The translations under genes were made by a program, and so were the position numbers. Below the pieces are notes generated by a model. That model searched no databases and was not told the origin of the DNA. It worked only from the letters and a program-made list of their open reading frames with translations. Positions 27,158 through 36,350 of a stretch of 53,674 nt of DNA are shown here, piece by piece. Source of the stretch: JAICYJ01 sp045806525 (GTDB taxonomy: Bacteria > Actinomycetota > Thermoleophilia > Gaiellales > JAICJC01); assembly GCA_045806525.1 (NCBI GenBank), contig JBJMJD010000012.1, forward strand, positions 1-53,674, given 5' to 3'. Numbering within the stretch: position 1 is the first letter of the stretch; every line of letters starts with the position of its first letter.

Positions 27158-27901
27158 ATGCCCGAGCACCGTGAGATCGCAACCGGCATTCACCGTGCGG
27201 TGGACGCGTTCACGAACTGGTACATCGTCGAGGACGGCGGTGCCTTGACGGTCGTGGATGCGGGCGTGCCAACCAGCTGGAGCACGCTGCAGTCGCTGTT
27301 GGCCAACATCGGCCGGTCGCTACGAGACGTGCGGGCGCTGGTGCTGACGCATGCGCATTTCGACCATATCGGTATCGCCGAGAGACTTCGGCAATCGGCT
27401 GGGATCGAGGTCTGGCTGCATGAGAACGACGTGCCGTTGTCTCGCCACCCAACGCAGTATGGCCACGAGCGAAGTCCGCTTCGCTACCTCTCCAACCCCG
27501 CCTTCCGGCCGGTGTTTGCGGCGTTCGTTCGGACGCGCGCGTTCTGGCCACGCTCGATCAGCCGCGTCCGGCGGTTCGCGGACGGCGATCTGCTGCCGGT
27601 GCCCGGACAACCCTTGGTGGTCGCAGCTCCAGGCCATACGCTGGGCCAGACGATGTTGTGGATGCCCGACCGGCGCGCCGTGATCACCGGCGACGCGGTC
27701 GTCACACTCGATCCCTACACCGGCCGCACCGGCCCACGGATCGTGGCCGGCGGCGCGACGGCGGACAGCGAACGAGCGCTGGCATCGCTCGACCGACTGG
27801 CCGGTCTCGACGCCGACGTGCTGCTCCCCGGACATGGCGATCCGTGGTACGGCAGCCCAGCGCAGGCCGCGCGACTGGCACAGGACGCGGGGCCGGCCTG
27901 A
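27158..27901 (+). CDS. MBL-fold metallo-hydrolase
   Basis: 247 residues. The metal motif LTHAHFDHIG (HxHxDH) at about residue 65, the second His in APGHTLGQT, Asp in ITGDAV and the last His in LLPGHGDPW make a complete metallo-beta-lactamase-fold site for two metals. Members include glyoxalase II, quorum-quenching lactonases and other hydrolases; substrate is not resolvable. ATG 27158 (MPEHREIATGIHR) is preferred over the upstream ATG 27089, which lies within the tRNA-like repeat. A weak TAGTCC lies seven bases before it. First gene right of the putative insertion. Confidence 0.88.
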   Translation: MPEHREIATGIHRAVDAFTNWYIVEDGGALTVVDAGVPTSWSTLQSLLANIGRSLRDVRALVLTHAHFDHIGIAERLRQSAGIEVWLHENDVPLSRHPTQYGHERSPLRYLSNPAFRPVFAAFVRTRAFWPRSISRVRRFADGDLLPVPGQPLVVAAPGHTLGQTMLWMPDRRAVITGDAVVTLDPYTGRTGPRIVAGGATADSERALASLDRLAGLDADVLLPGHGDPWYGSPAQAARLAQDAGPA

Positions 27902-27983
27902 GTGCAGGGCGTAGCGCCCGCTATGAGGAGCGGTCATGCGGGCGTTCACTGCTGCTCCCTGGGCGATGTCCCGGGCGGGCGGC

Positions 27984-29033
27984 CTAGGCGCTAAGGCCGC
28001 TCACGACGAGATCCTCGCGCGCCGGGTCGACATCGAGCGGCGCCAACAGCGACGACTGATCGGTCTCCCAGGCCTCGAGTACGCGGCTCGCAAACCGTCC
28101 CTCAAGCACCAGCAGAGCCTCTGCCCCAAACAGGATGTCCTCGGCAAGTTCCGGCTCGGCCAGAGCGAACCCGCCCGCCAAGTCGTGCGCTGCGACCGCC
28201 TCGTGCAGGGCATCTGCTTCGACGTGCTCATCGAAGAACTCCGCCGCCAGAGCACTCATTCCCAGGCGACGGATCCCACGTGCATAGCGGCCGTTGGGAC
28301 CAGGAGACGTCATCTCAAACGCCGCCAGATGGCCGACGATCGCGCCCCGCAGCCGCCGATGCAACCCGAACAGCGACATGAGATTGACCGTGGCCAGGGT
28401 GAAACCGGGGATGCGGTCCAGGTAGGCCCCGTAGCGCTGGTCCAGTCCCAGCTCTCGCATCGTGTGGGCAAACAAGGTGGCATGCATCCGCCCGGGGCGC
28501 CCGCCGCCGTACTCATCGGACTGCACTTCGACCAGCGCCTCCTTCGGCCGGCCGAACAGGCGTGGCACCGCCCAGGAGTGCGGATCTGCTTCCTTCAACT
28601 GGTAGGCGGAACGGTGCACGACGAACTCGCGAAACTGCTCCACGCTTGCGCGGCGTTCCAGCGTGCGCGCCAGCGAGGGCGCATCGTCATGGGAGACTAG
28701 GTCGCGCAGGGTGGATTCCACCGCGGATGGTTCGACCGATCGAGGCTGCACGACCTCCCGCAACCGCTGCTCGAACGACGACTCCAGCGACTGCCTGGCT
28801 TCGATCAGCGAAGGCGCCCACTCCCAGAACGGGTCGACCCCGGCAAACGATCGGTAGTGCAACTCATAACAGCAGTACAGTGCCAGATGAAGATCGTCGT
28901 CAGAAAGCGCGTCGCCGGCGCGCATTGCCGGTATCGCCACAGGACCGGGTGGTCCCGCGAGCGCCGACAACAGCGCATCGGATATCTCGCCTCTGGGTGC
29001 AGGCAGCGGCGGAGACGGTTCTGCTGTACTCAT
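27984..29033 (-). CDS. Iron-containing redox enzyme of the heme-oxygenase-like (HDO) superfamily
   Basis: 349 residues, almost entirely helical. YCCYELHYRSF and the later FDEHVEADALHE with AVAAHDLAGG supply the Glu and His residues expected for a two-iron or one-iron site in heme-oxygenase-like oxidases (relatives of UndA, SznF and CADD). These enzymes activate O2 to oxidise varied small molecules or peptides. ATG 29033 has GAGG six bases upstream. It lies 9 bp after the methyltransferase gene on the same strand, a pairing I recall as recurrent in actinobacteria, often with a CDGSH iron-sulfur protein that is absent here. Function unknown. Confidence 0.78.
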   Translation of the reverse strand: MSTAEPSPPLPAPRGEISDALLSALAGPPGPVAIPAMRAGDALSDDDLHLALYCCYELHYRSFAGVDPFWEWAPSLIEARQSLESSFEQRLREVVQPRSVEPSAVESTLRDLVSHDDAPSLARTLERRASVEQFREFVVHRSAYQLKEADPHSWAVPRLFGRPKEALVEVQSDEYGGGRPGRMHATLFAHTMRELGLDQRYGAYLDRIPGFTLATVNLMSLFGLHRRLRGAIVGHLAAFEMTSPGPNGRYARGIRRLGMSALAAEFFDEHVEADALHEAVAAHDLAGGFALAEPELAEDILFGAEALLVLEGRFASRVLEAWETDQSSLLAPLDVDPAREDLVVSGLSA

Positions 29034-29042
29034 CGGGTACCT

Positions 29043-29810
29043 CTACCCTGGGCGCCCACTCCCCGAAACGCCTGCGACCGAGCCGCTGAGGCCCGATTCT
29101 GGTTCCACGCCCAGCGACCGGTTGCCGAGATGGAGTTCGGGCACCGCAGGGCCTGACTTGACGCCGGCGATCACCACGATTTGCTCACGCGGGTCGTCTC
29201 GGCATACGAGTCCACGTTGATGCAGGTGAGCCAGGCGAGCTGTCGCGATCGGCCCGAGTGGCCCCGTCTCCTCAGCCAGCACGATGGCGCGGAGTCCGGC
29301 AGTTTCAAGCAGCGTACGCGTTCGCTGCACGCCCGACAGGGATGACTGCACGATCACGACCTCGCCGCCTTCGTTCAGATGAGCCGGTGCCGTCGCACAG
29401 AGATCGTCGAGAACGGCGCGCCCGTCCTCGCCTGCATTCCATGCTTTCGCCGCACGCGTCTGTGGCTGGTCCGGAGGTGTTGGCAAATAGGGTGGATTGG
29501 AAATGATCACGTCGAACCGCCGACCGGCCACCGGGGCTAGCAGGTCGCCCTGGAGCACCGTGATCCGTTGCCGGTTCAAACGTGCGTTGAGTCGTGCAGC
29601 GTGAACCGCTAACCGGCTCGCATCGATCGCGGTCACTGCGTCTGCGCGAGAGGCAACGGAGAGCGCGAGTACACCAGAGCCGGTACATACATCCAGGACC
29701 TCTCCGCGGATCCTCGGCTCAACGACATCGAGTAGCCGCGCCGCATCGGAACGGGGTCGAAAGACTCCGGGAGGAACTGCCAGCCAGAGGCCGCGGAACC
29801 GGGTGATCAT
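29043..29810 (-). CDS. HemK/PrmC-type class I SAM methyltransferase
   Basis: 255 residues. The SAM-binding loop is VLDVCTGSGVLALSVA and the catalytic IISNPPYLP is the NPPY motif of enzymes that methylate amide nitrogens (glutamine N5 in release factors) or exocyclic amino groups of bases. The N-terminal substrate domain of PrmC is missing, so it resembles HemK2/MTQ2-like proteins. About 30 C-terminal residues are Gly/Ser-rich. It is co-directional with and 9 bp before the HDO-type oxidase gene, suggesting that the two act on one substrate, possibly a peptide (inference). The 243-bp gap upstream contains no recognised gene. Confidence 0.82.
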   Translation of the reverse strand: MITRFRGLWLAVPPGVFRPRSDAARLLDVVEPRIRGEVLDVCTGSGVLALSVASRADAVTAIDASRLAVHAARLNARLNRQRITVLQGDLLAPVAGRRFDVIISNPPYLPTPPDQPQTRAAKAWNAGEDGRAVLDDLCATAPAHLNEGGEVVIVQSSLSGVQRTRTLLETAGLRAIVLAEETGPLGPIATARLAHLHQRGLVCRDDPREQIVVIAGVKSGPAVPELHLGNRSLGVEPESGLSGSVAGVSGSGRPG

Positions 29811-30053
29811 CCCTCGGGCTCACATCGCGACCGATTCATGGAGTTCGCCGTACCCGCGCGAGCCGTTTTTAATCACCTGCGCCGAAAACCGCCTCTGGTG
29901 TCCTGAGCTTGCGCGGGCCGGCACCGACCGTCGAGCCGCGTGGCGAACTCGGTCGTGGGCGTCTGGTACCGTCGCGCGATCCTCGAGCGTTCCCCGGCGT
30001 CGCCTGGCCGCGGGGCTGACTCGCTCACGCGCGCCCAGGTCGACGTTCCGCCC

Positions 30054-31886
30054 ATGCTCAGGTTCAAAGCCGCGTTCCTCGAACAAGTCCTGTTGGTGAC
30101 ATTGGCGGCACTCGCCACGATCTACGTGGAGCGGATCGTCCTGTTCACGCCGCACATCTCCGCGACGGACACCGTGCTGCTCGAGTACTGGACGCGGCGT
30201 TTTCAGGATCCCAGCCTGTTTCAGGATCCCCTCACCCACGCGTTGATCCGGACCGGCTACGTCCCGCTCGGCTCGCAGGCGCTGTACTGGCTGGCGAGCA
30301 ACGTGGTCGACCCGATCCGGTTCGGAGCCTGGGGCGTGCTGGTGCTGGCGCCGCTCTCCACGTGGCTCCTGTTCCGGATCGTGCGCGAGCACACGGCATG
30401 GATCCCGGCTGCCTGGCTGGCCGCGGCGCTGTTCATCCTTTCCTGGCAGAACCAGCGGTTCAGCGGGACACACCCGCGCGCGTTCGCCCAGCCGATCGTC
30501 CTGCTGACGGTGTTCCTGCTCCTGCGCGGGCGTGCTCGCTGGGCGGCGGTGGTGCCGGCCGCGGGGGCGCTCTTCTATCCCCCGGCAGCGCTGGTGGGGC
30601 TCGCAGTGCTGCTGGTGTCGGCGTTCGGCGCCCGCGCCCGCCGCCTGACCGTCGACCGCCGCGCGCTGTTAGCGGGCGCGGCGTCAGCCGCGGTGGTGCT
30701 GCTTGCCTACGAGCTGCCGCGGGTAGCGGGGCTGTCGGCGGGCAGCCTGATCACGGAGTCCGTCGCCCGGCACTACCCGGAGTTCGGCCCACACGGTCAG
30801 GTTCCATTCTTCCGATCCTCTGTGCTCGAGGAGCTGCGAGCGAACTATTCGGGGTTCGCCGTCACCCTGGGCGGAAGCATCCTGATGGTCATGACGGCGG
30901 TTGTGCTCGCGCTTCGCCCGGCCGGCTGGCGGTTGATACGTAAGGAGGTCTGGGCAATGGGCGCCACGAGCCTACTCCTGTTCGGTGCGAGCTACGCGGT
31001 GTTGTTTCACCTGTACCTTCCGAACCGATACACCTATCCGCTGATACCGTTTTACTGCATCGTGATCGCGGTGTCGTGGTACCCGCTGTGGAACGCGTAC
31101 GGTGAACGGCTGCCCTGGGTGCTTCCGATACTCGCCGTCGGCATGCCCGCCGCCGTCGTATGGTTCGCCGGCTCGAAGTTCGACCTCGGCCCGTTGCTTC
31201 CGGCGGCCGCCGTGCGGGATACGGTCGTGGACGATTGGGTGATCCTCGCCTGCTCGCTTGCCGCGGGGGCGGTGCTGGCGGCGGTCGTCTACTTCGTCCG
31301 GGACGACCAGGCGATCGGCGCCCTGGTTGTGCTGCTCTGCGCCGTGCTCGCGGGTTCTCTGCTGACGGGAGTCGTGACCGCGGCAGGATGGCAGACCAGC
31401 AAGGGGCTTGACTGCGGCAGGGATCAAGCGTTGTACGGCTTCCTGCGGACGTTGCCAAAACAGGCGATCATCGCCGGTGATCCCAGGGCGATCGATTGCG
31501 TGCCGATCGAGGCGGAGCGTGGTGTGGTGATCTCACGAAAGCTCTACCAGCCGTTCGACTACACATTTCTGAAGCTCGTGCGGCCTCGGATGACTGACAT
31601 GCTGCGAGCGTATTACGGGCCTTCACGTCGCGCAATCGCCGACCTCGGCACCCGCTATGGTGCGACCGACCTCGTGATAGATCGCAGGCTCTTGACGGCG
31701 CAGCGGCCGGATCTGCGATACACGGCCATGGCTCCGTTCGCGAGAGTCGTGCATGATGTCGCGCCGGCCCCGTCGCACCGCGCGGCGCTGCACCTGCCGC
31801 GGTCATGCGAGGTCTGGAACCGAGGCGACCTCGCGGTGTACGACATCTCGTGCCTGGGCGACTCTCTGTCGGACGGCTCGGGCTGA
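30054..31886 (+). CDS. Large polytopic membrane protein, GT-C-like fold suspected
   Basis: 610 residues from ATG 30054 (MLRFKAAFLEQVLLVTLAAL). About ten to twelve transmembrane segments are visible, then a roughly 110-residue soluble C-terminal domain from about residue 495 (DCGRDQALYGFLRTLPKQAI to the end). A first extracytoplasmic loop with acidic residues (PHISATDTVLLEYW) and the architecture recall GT-C glycosyltransferases using polyprenyl-linked sugars, but no signature was recognised. GTG 29940 would add 38 residues of soluble sequence. It precedes the pterin-like operon on the same strand by 124 bp and may belong to it. Confidence 0.72.
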   Translation: MLRFKAAFLEQVLLVTLAALATIYVERIVLFTPHISATDTVLLEYWTRRFQDPSLFQDPLTHALIRTGYVPLGSQALYWLASNVVDPIRFGAWGVLVLAPLSTWLLFRIVREHTAWIPAAWLAAALFILSWQNQRFSGTHPRAFAQPIVLLTVFLLLRGRARWAAVVPAAGALFYPPAALVGLAVLLVSAFGARARRLTVDRRALLAGAASAAVVLLAYELPRVAGLSAGSLITESVARHYPEFGPHGQVPFFRSSVLEELRANYSGFAVTLGGSILMVMTAVVLALRPAGWRLIRKEVWAMGATSLLLFGASYAVLFHLYLPNRYTYPLIPFYCIVIAVSWYPLWNAYGERLPWVLPILAVGMPAAVVWFAGSKFDLGPLLPAAAVRDTVVDDWVILACSLAAGAVLAAVVYFVRDDQAIGALVVLLCAVLAGSLLTGVVTAAGWQTSKGLDCGRDQALYGFLRTLPKQAIIAGDPRAIDCVPIEAERGVVISRKLYQPFDYTFLKLVRPRMTDMLRAYYGPSRRAIADLGTRYGATDLVIDRRLLTAQRPDLRYTAMAPFARVVHDVAPAPSHRAALHLPRSCEVWNRGDLAVYDISCLGDSLSDGSG

Positions 31887-32010
31887 CGAGGCCCGGTGCG
31901 CACCTTCCGCACGTTCGCCTGACCGGGCATCCACACGCGGTGCGGGCACGTACTTGCCCAGAGAACCCCGTGATAGATTCGGGCGAAGACTGGGGGGCGT
32001 CATCCGGCCG

Positions 32011-33015
32011 ATGGCCGACCATCAAGGAACCGCACACGCGTTCTGGCTGCGAGCGCCCGGCCATGGTGAGATCAGGCCGGTCACGCTGCCTGAGCCTGGG
32101 CGCGGCGACGTGGTCGTGCGAACCGTGCGCTCGGGCGTCAGCCGCGGCACCGAGACGCTGGTGTTTCGGGGCGGCGTGCCACCCGACCAGTACGCGGTGA
32201 TGCGCGCGCCGTTCCAGGAGGGGGACTTCCCGGGGCCGGTCAAGTACGGCTACCTCAGCGTCGGCGATGTGGAGCAGGGGCCTCCCGAGCTGCGCGGGCG
32301 CACCGTGTTTTGCCTGTACCCGCACCAGACCCGCTACGTCGTACCGTCCCGGGCGGTGTCCGTCGTGCCGGAGGACGTGCCGCCCGCCCGCGCCGTGCTC
32401 GCGGGCACCGTCGAGACCGCCATCAACGCGCTCTGGGACGCCGTCCCGCTGGTCGGCGACCGGGTCACCGTCGTCGGCGCCGGGATGGTCGGCTGCTGCG
32501 TCGCCCGCCTGCTGAGCCGGATCCCGGCCGTCCAGGTCACGCTCGTGGACGTCGATGCCGGGCGGGCCGGCGTCGCAGCGGCTCTCGGCGCCGACTTCGC
32601 GCTTCCGCCCGCCGCCGCCGACGGCCGCGACCTGGTCGTGCACACCAGCGCGACGTCCGCCGGTCTCCAGCTGTCGCTCGACTTGCTCGCGCCGGAGGGC
32701 ACGGTGATCGACCTCAGCTGGTACGGGGACACGGAGGTCAGCCTCTCGCTGGGTGGGGCGTTTCACGCCGGCCGGCTCGGCATCCGCTCGAGCCAGGTGG
32801 GCACCGTGTCCCCGGCCCGCAGCGCCCGACGAACGGCCGGCGACCGGATGGCGCTTGCACTCGACCTGCTGCGCGATCCCGCCTTCGACGCGCTGGTCAC
32901 CGAGCAATCGCCCTTCCAGGAGCTGCCCGACGTCATGGCCCGGCTGGCCTCGGGCAGCCTGGCAGCGCTCTGCCACACCATCAGCTACGGCGAGGGGTCG
33001 ACGTGTACAGGGTGA
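32011..33015 (+). CDS. Zinc-type (MDR) dehydrogenase-like oxidoreductase
   Basis: 334 residues of the medium-chain dehydrogenase fold. The N-terminal GroES-like part has VRSGVSRGTETLVFRGG; the Rossmann motif is VTVVGAGMVGCCVARLL and an acidic residue (LVDVDAG) ends the second strand, favouring NAD(H). The catalytic zinc ligands of classical alcohol dehydrogenase are not obvious. First gene of a six-gene operon; its stop overlaps the next gene by 13 bp. Start ATG 32011 follows GGGGGG at about 15 bases, and a TAGATT hexamer lies at 31975-31980. Role in the pathway: oxidation or reduction of a sugar- or pterin-like intermediate (inference). Confidence 0.85.
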   Translation: MADHQGTAHAFWLRAPGHGEIRPVTLPEPGRGDVVVRTVRSGVSRGTETLVFRGGVPPDQYAVMRAPFQEGDFPGPVKYGYLSVGDVEQGPPELRGRTVFCLYPHQTRYVVPSRAVSVVPEDVPPARAVLAGTVETAINALWDAVPLVGDRVTVVGAGMVGCCVARLLSRIPAVQVTLVDVDAGRAGVAAALGADFALPPAAADGRDLVVHTSATSAGLQLSLDLLAPEGTVIDLSWYGDTEVSLSLGGAFHAGRLGIRSSQVGTVSPARSARRTAGDRMALALDLLRDPAFDALVTEQSPFQELPDVMARLASGSLAALCHTISYGEGSTCTG

Positions 33016-33401
33016 CCGTCCGCGATCACATGATGATCGCCCACAGCCTGCGGGGCGAGGTGTTCGGGCCGGCCCAGCGGCTCCACGGCGCGACGTACGT
33101 CATCGACGCCACGTTCCGGCGGGCGGCCCTCGATGCCGACGGCATCGTGGTCGACATCGGCCGGGCGGCCGCGGAGCTGCGGGCGGTGGTGTCCGACCTC
33201 ACCTACCGCAACCTCGACGACGATCCGGACTTCGCCGGTGTCAACACCTCAACCGAGACGCTCGCCCGGGTGATCGCGGACCGGCTCGCAGAGAGAGCGC
33301 GCGCGGGGGCACTGGGAGAGGGCGCCCGGGAGATCGACGGGCTGGCCGTGACGCTGCGCGAGTCGCACGTCGCCTGGGCGAGCTACGAGCGAGCGCTGTG
33401 A
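33003..33401 (+). CDS. PTPS/QueD-family T-fold protein with lost catalytic residues
   Basis: 132 residues of the 6-pyruvoyltetrahydropterin synthase fold: MMIAHSLRGEVFGPAQRLHG, then GIVVDIGRAAAELR, LTYRNLDDD, STETLARVIADRL and LRESHVAWASYE. In active enzymes the box is LHGHxY with two zinc His; here it is LHGATY. The catalytic Asp-His of LDHKNL is Thr-Tyr (LTYRNL) and the catalytic Cys is missing. The C-terminal Glu that anchors the pterin remains (RESH). From memory, S. coelicolor SCO6650 is a PTPS homologue of the same kind, lacking zinc and triad yet keeping a pterin-type pocket. GTG 33003 overlaps the dehydrogenase; GTGA couples it to the glycosyltransferase. Confidence 0.85.
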   Translation: MYRVTVRDHMMIAHSLRGEVFGPAQRLHGATYVIDATFRRAALDADGIVVDIGRAAAELRAVVSDLTYRNLDDDPDFAGVNTSTETLARVIADRLAERARAGALGEGAREIDGLAVTLRESHVAWASYERAL

Positions 33402-34456
33402 CGACGGTGCACGTCGTGGTGCCCGAAGGCATCGACGATCCGGCCCGGCCGAGCGGAGGCAACGCCTACGACCGCCGCGTCTGCCGGCGACTCGCCGAGA
33501 TCGGCTGGTCTGTGCGGCTGCACGCCGTGCCCGGATCCTGGCCGCGCCCGGACGCGGCGTCGTACACGGCCCTTGCGGGTGTTATCCAGGCGATCCCCGA
33601 CGGCGCCGTCGTGCTGCTCGACGGGCTGGTCGCCTCGACCGCCCCGGAGGTGCTGGTGCCGCAGGCCAGCCGGCTGCGGCTGGTGACGCTCGTGCACATG
33701 CCGCTGGGCCACGACCCGGCCGATGGCGAGGCCCGGATGCGGGAGGGCGCGGTGCTCTCATCCGCCGTCTCGGTCGTCACGACCAGCCGGTGGGCCCGGC
33801 GAGCGCTGCTCGACTTGTACGGGCTGCCGGGCCACCGCGTGCACGTCGCCGAGCCCGGAGTCGAACCCGCCGACCTCGCGCAGGGGAGCCCGGGCGCCAG
33901 GGCGCTGCTCTGCGTCGCGGCCGTGATTCCCGGCAAGGGCCATGACGTGCTGGTCGACGCACTCGCGAGCTTGACGGACCTGTCGTGGCAATGCCTGTGC
34001 GCCGGCCGCCTGGACCGCGACCCGGCGTTCGTCGAGGGGCTTCGCCGCAGCCTCGTTGACCGCCGGCTGGCCGAGCGCGTGAGCTTTGCGGGACCGCTGA
34101 CCGGTTCCGGCCTCGCTCGCAGCTACAGGGCCGCTGACCTGCTGGTGCTGGCATCGTGGACGGAGACGTACGGCATGGTCGTGACGGAAGCGCTCGCCCA
34201 CGGACTGCCGGTGGTTGCGACCGAGGTCGGGGGCGTGCCGGAGGCACTCGGTCACGGCGCTGACCGGGTCCCGCCGGGGCTGCTCGTGCCGCCCGGCGAC
34301 GCTGCCGCGCTCGGCGCCGCGCTGCGGGCGTGGCTGACCGACGCCGAGCTGCGCCGGCGCCTACGCCGTGCCGCAGGCGAACGCCGGCAATCGCTCAGCG
34401 GGTGGTCGACCACCGCGTCCGTCCTGTCCGACCTTCTGGCGCAGGCGGCGGCATGA
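33398..34456 (+). CDS. Glycosyltransferase family 4 (GT-B)
   Basis: 352 residues starting at the GTG in the GTGA overlap with the PTPS-like gene. The N-terminal domain has a Gly-rich GGNAYDRRVCRRL acceptor loop. The C-terminal donor domain contains VAAVIPGKGHDVLVDAL and the retaining EX7E motif in SWTETYGMVVTEALAHGLP. GT4 enzymes move a sugar from a nucleotide donor to a lipid, small molecule or polymer. The operon suggests the acceptor is a pterin-like or lipid compound (inference). Overlaps the next gene as ATGA. Confidence 0.93.
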   Translation: MTTVHVVVPEGIDDPARPSGGNAYDRRVCRRLAEIGWSVRLHAVPGSWPRPDAASYTALAGVIQAIPDGAVVLLDGLVASTAPEVLVPQASRLRLVTLVHMPLGHDPADGEARMREGAVLSSAVSVVTTSRWARRALLDLYGLPGHRVHVAEPGVEPADLAQGSPGARALLCVAAVIPGKGHDVLVDALASLTDLSWQCLCAGRLDRDPAFVEGLRRSLVDRRLAERVSFAGPLTGSGLARSYRAADLLVLASWTETYGMVVTEALAHGLPVVATEVGGVPEALGHGADRVPPGLLVPPGDAAALGAALRAWLTDAELRRRLRRAAGERRQSLSGWSTTASVLSDLLAQAAA

Positions 34457-35274
34457 CCGTCGAGCCGATCCGGGTCAGCTCCGAATGGCTCGATCTGCGC
34501 GAGCCTGCCGACGGCGACGCCCGCGCTAGCGATCTTGTCGAGCACGTCCGGCGACAGCTCCCCGCGGCCGGCCGCCTGGTGATCCACGACCTCGCCTGCG
34601 GCAGCGGATCGATGGGCAGGTGGCTCGCGCCGCTGCTGCCGGGGCCGCAGCTGTGGGTCATGCACGACCGAGACCCGGACCTGCTGGAGGTCGCCGCCTC
34701 CCACCCTCCCGGCCGGGCCGCCGACGGCGCCTCCGTGGTCGTCGATACGCGGCTCTCGGACATCACCCGGCTGTGCCCTGACGACCTCGCCGGCGCGACC
34801 CTGATCACCGCATCGGCGCTGCTCGATCTGATGACGGGCGATGAGCTGGCGGGGCTGATCGACGTGTGCGCCGAGGTCGGATGCCCGGTGCTGCTGACGC
34901 TGTCGGTCGCCGGCCGCGTCGAGCTGGCACCGGCCGATCCGCTCGACCGCTGTGTGGCGGCGGCATTCGGCGAGCACCAGCGCCGCGCGACGGCGCGCGG
35001 CCGCCTGCTCGGCCCGCATGCCGTCGCGGCCGCCGCCGGGGGCTTCCGCCGTCTGGGAGCCGATGTCCTGCTCCGGCCAAGTCCCTGGCGGCTCGGCGCT
35101 GCCCACGCCGGCCTGGCGGCAGAATGGCTCACGGGTTGGCTCGATGCCGCCTGCGAGCAGGAGGCAGAGCTGGCCGCAGGAGTCGACGCCTACGCTGACC
35201 GGCGCCTGGCGCAGGCCCGCGCCGGGGAGCTCGCCGTCACCGTCGACCACACCGACCTGCTGGTGCTGCCGTGA
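34453..35274 (+). CDS. Class I SAM-dependent methyltransferase
   Basis: 273 residues. Motif I is VIHDLACGSGSMGRWLAPLL, with an acidic end of strand 2 (WVMHDRDPDLL) and motif IV-like LITASALLDLM. The C-terminal part is rich in Ala/Arg helices and lacks recognisable substrate signatures. It could methylate the product of the operon at O, N or C. Start ATG 34453 overlaps the glycosyltransferase stop as ATGA; its own stop overlaps the following membrane protein start as GTGA, so the operon is read as one coupled unit. Confidence 0.85.
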   Translation: MTVEPIRVSSEWLDLREPADGDARASDLVEHVRRQLPAAGRLVIHDLACGSGSMGRWLAPLLPGPQLWVMHDRDPDLLEVAASHPPGRAADGASVVVDTRLSDITRLCPDDLAGATLITASALLDLMTGDELAGLIDVCAEVGCPVLLTLSVAGRVELAPADPLDRCVAAAFGEHQRRATARGRLLGPHAVAAAAGGFRRLGADVLLRPSPWRLGAAHAGLAAEWLTGWLDAACEQEAELAAGVDAYADRRLAQARAGELAVTVDHTDLLVLP

Positions 35275-36350
35275 CGAACGTCCTCGCAACCAACCCGGAC
35301 GGCGCGCTCGTGCGTATCGCTAGAGGAAGCGACCAGCTGGGAGGAGCCTCGAGCATTTCGGGAACAGGATGGAGCCGGTCACTGTGGGGCTGGGCGCGTC
35401 CCGCGGGCGCAGCCTTGACGCTCGCCGTCGTCGTATGGCGCCTTGGCGCAGGTCCCTTCCTGGACGGCATCCGCGCGGTGGACGGGCGGGCGCTGGCGGC
35501 CGCGGCCGCGCTCGGCCTGCTGACCACCCTCTGCTGCGCCTGGCGGTGGACGATCGTCGCGCGCGGCCTCGGCGTGCGTCTGTCGCTGCCGGCTGCCGTG
35601 GCGGCGTACTACCGGTCGCTGTTCCTCAACCTGACGCTTCCCGGCGGGGTCGTCGGTGACGTTCACCGCGGCGTCAGCCACGGGCGTGACGTGGACGACG
35701 TCGGCCGCGGGCTGCGTGCCGTCGCATGGGAGCGCACCGCGGGGCAGATCGTGCAGGTGGTACTCACCGTCGCGGTGCTGCTGGCGCTGCCGTCACCGGT
35801 GCGGTCGTGGATGCCGCTGGTGGTGATCGCGCTGGTGGCGGCGGGCTTCGGCCTAGCGCTCGCCGGCAGGCTGCGGCCTCGCGGCGGGCGCTCGCGCTGG
35901 GCGCGCCTGCGCGAGGCGGTGGTCGGCGACATCCGCGACGGGCTTGCGACCCGGCGGGCGCTGCCGGCGATCGTGCTCACCTCCGCGATCGTGGTCATCG
36001 GCCATGCGCTCACGTTCCTGATCGCCGCACGCACCGCGGGCACCACCGCGCCGGCCTCGCGGATGCTACCGCTGGCGCTGCTCGCGATGATGGGCATGGC
36101 GCTGCCCGGCGTGGCCGGCTGGGGGCCGCGCGAGGGTGCGACAGCGTGGGTGTTCGGCGCTGCCGGACTCGGTGCGGGACAGGGCGTGGCCGCCGCGGTC
36201 GTGTACGGCGTGATGGTGCTCGTCGCAAGCCTGCCAGGAGCGGTCGTGCTGGTCACGGTGTGGCTCCGTCGCGCCCGACCTGCGGGTCGACCCGAGCCGC
36301 TGCCCGCTCGGATCCGGGTCGCCAGACGACCGGAGGGAGTCGATGTCTGA
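35271..36350 (+). CDS. UPF0104 / lysylphosphatidylglycerol synthase-type membrane protein
   Basis: 359 residues, about eight transmembrane segments. The signature FLNLTLPGGVVGDVHRGV and PGVAGWGPREGATAWVFGAAG match the flippase-like domain of MprF/LPG synthase that stands alone in UPF0104 proteins. Such proteins move lipids or lipid-linked intermediates across the membrane. In this operon a transporter for a glycolipid-like product is plausible. About 35 soluble residues precede TM1. Overlaps the methyltransferase gene by GTGA and the RibD-like gene by 8 bp. Confidence 0.85.
   Translation: MTNVLATNPDGALVRIARGSDQLGGASSISGTGWSRSLWGWARPAGAALTLAVVVWRLGAGPFLDGIRAVDGRALAAAAALGLLTTLCCAWRWTIVARGLGVRLSLPAAVAAYYRSLFLNLTLPGGVVGDVHRGVSHGRDVDDVGRGLRAVAWERTAGQIVQVVLTVAVLLALPSPVRSWMPLVVIALVAAGFGLALAGRLRPRGGRSRWARLREAVVGDIRDGLATRRALPAIVLTSAIVVIGHALTFLIAARTAGTTAPASRMLPLALLAMMGMALPGVAGWGPREGATAWVFGAAGLGAGQGVAAAVVYGVMVLVASLPGAVVLVTVWLRRARPAGRPEPLPARIRVARRPEGVDV

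Noticed and set aside
31957..31969. 13-base sequence GCCCAGAGAACCC repeated at 48480-48492
   Set aside because: Short, without flanking similarity or shared context; most likely chance.
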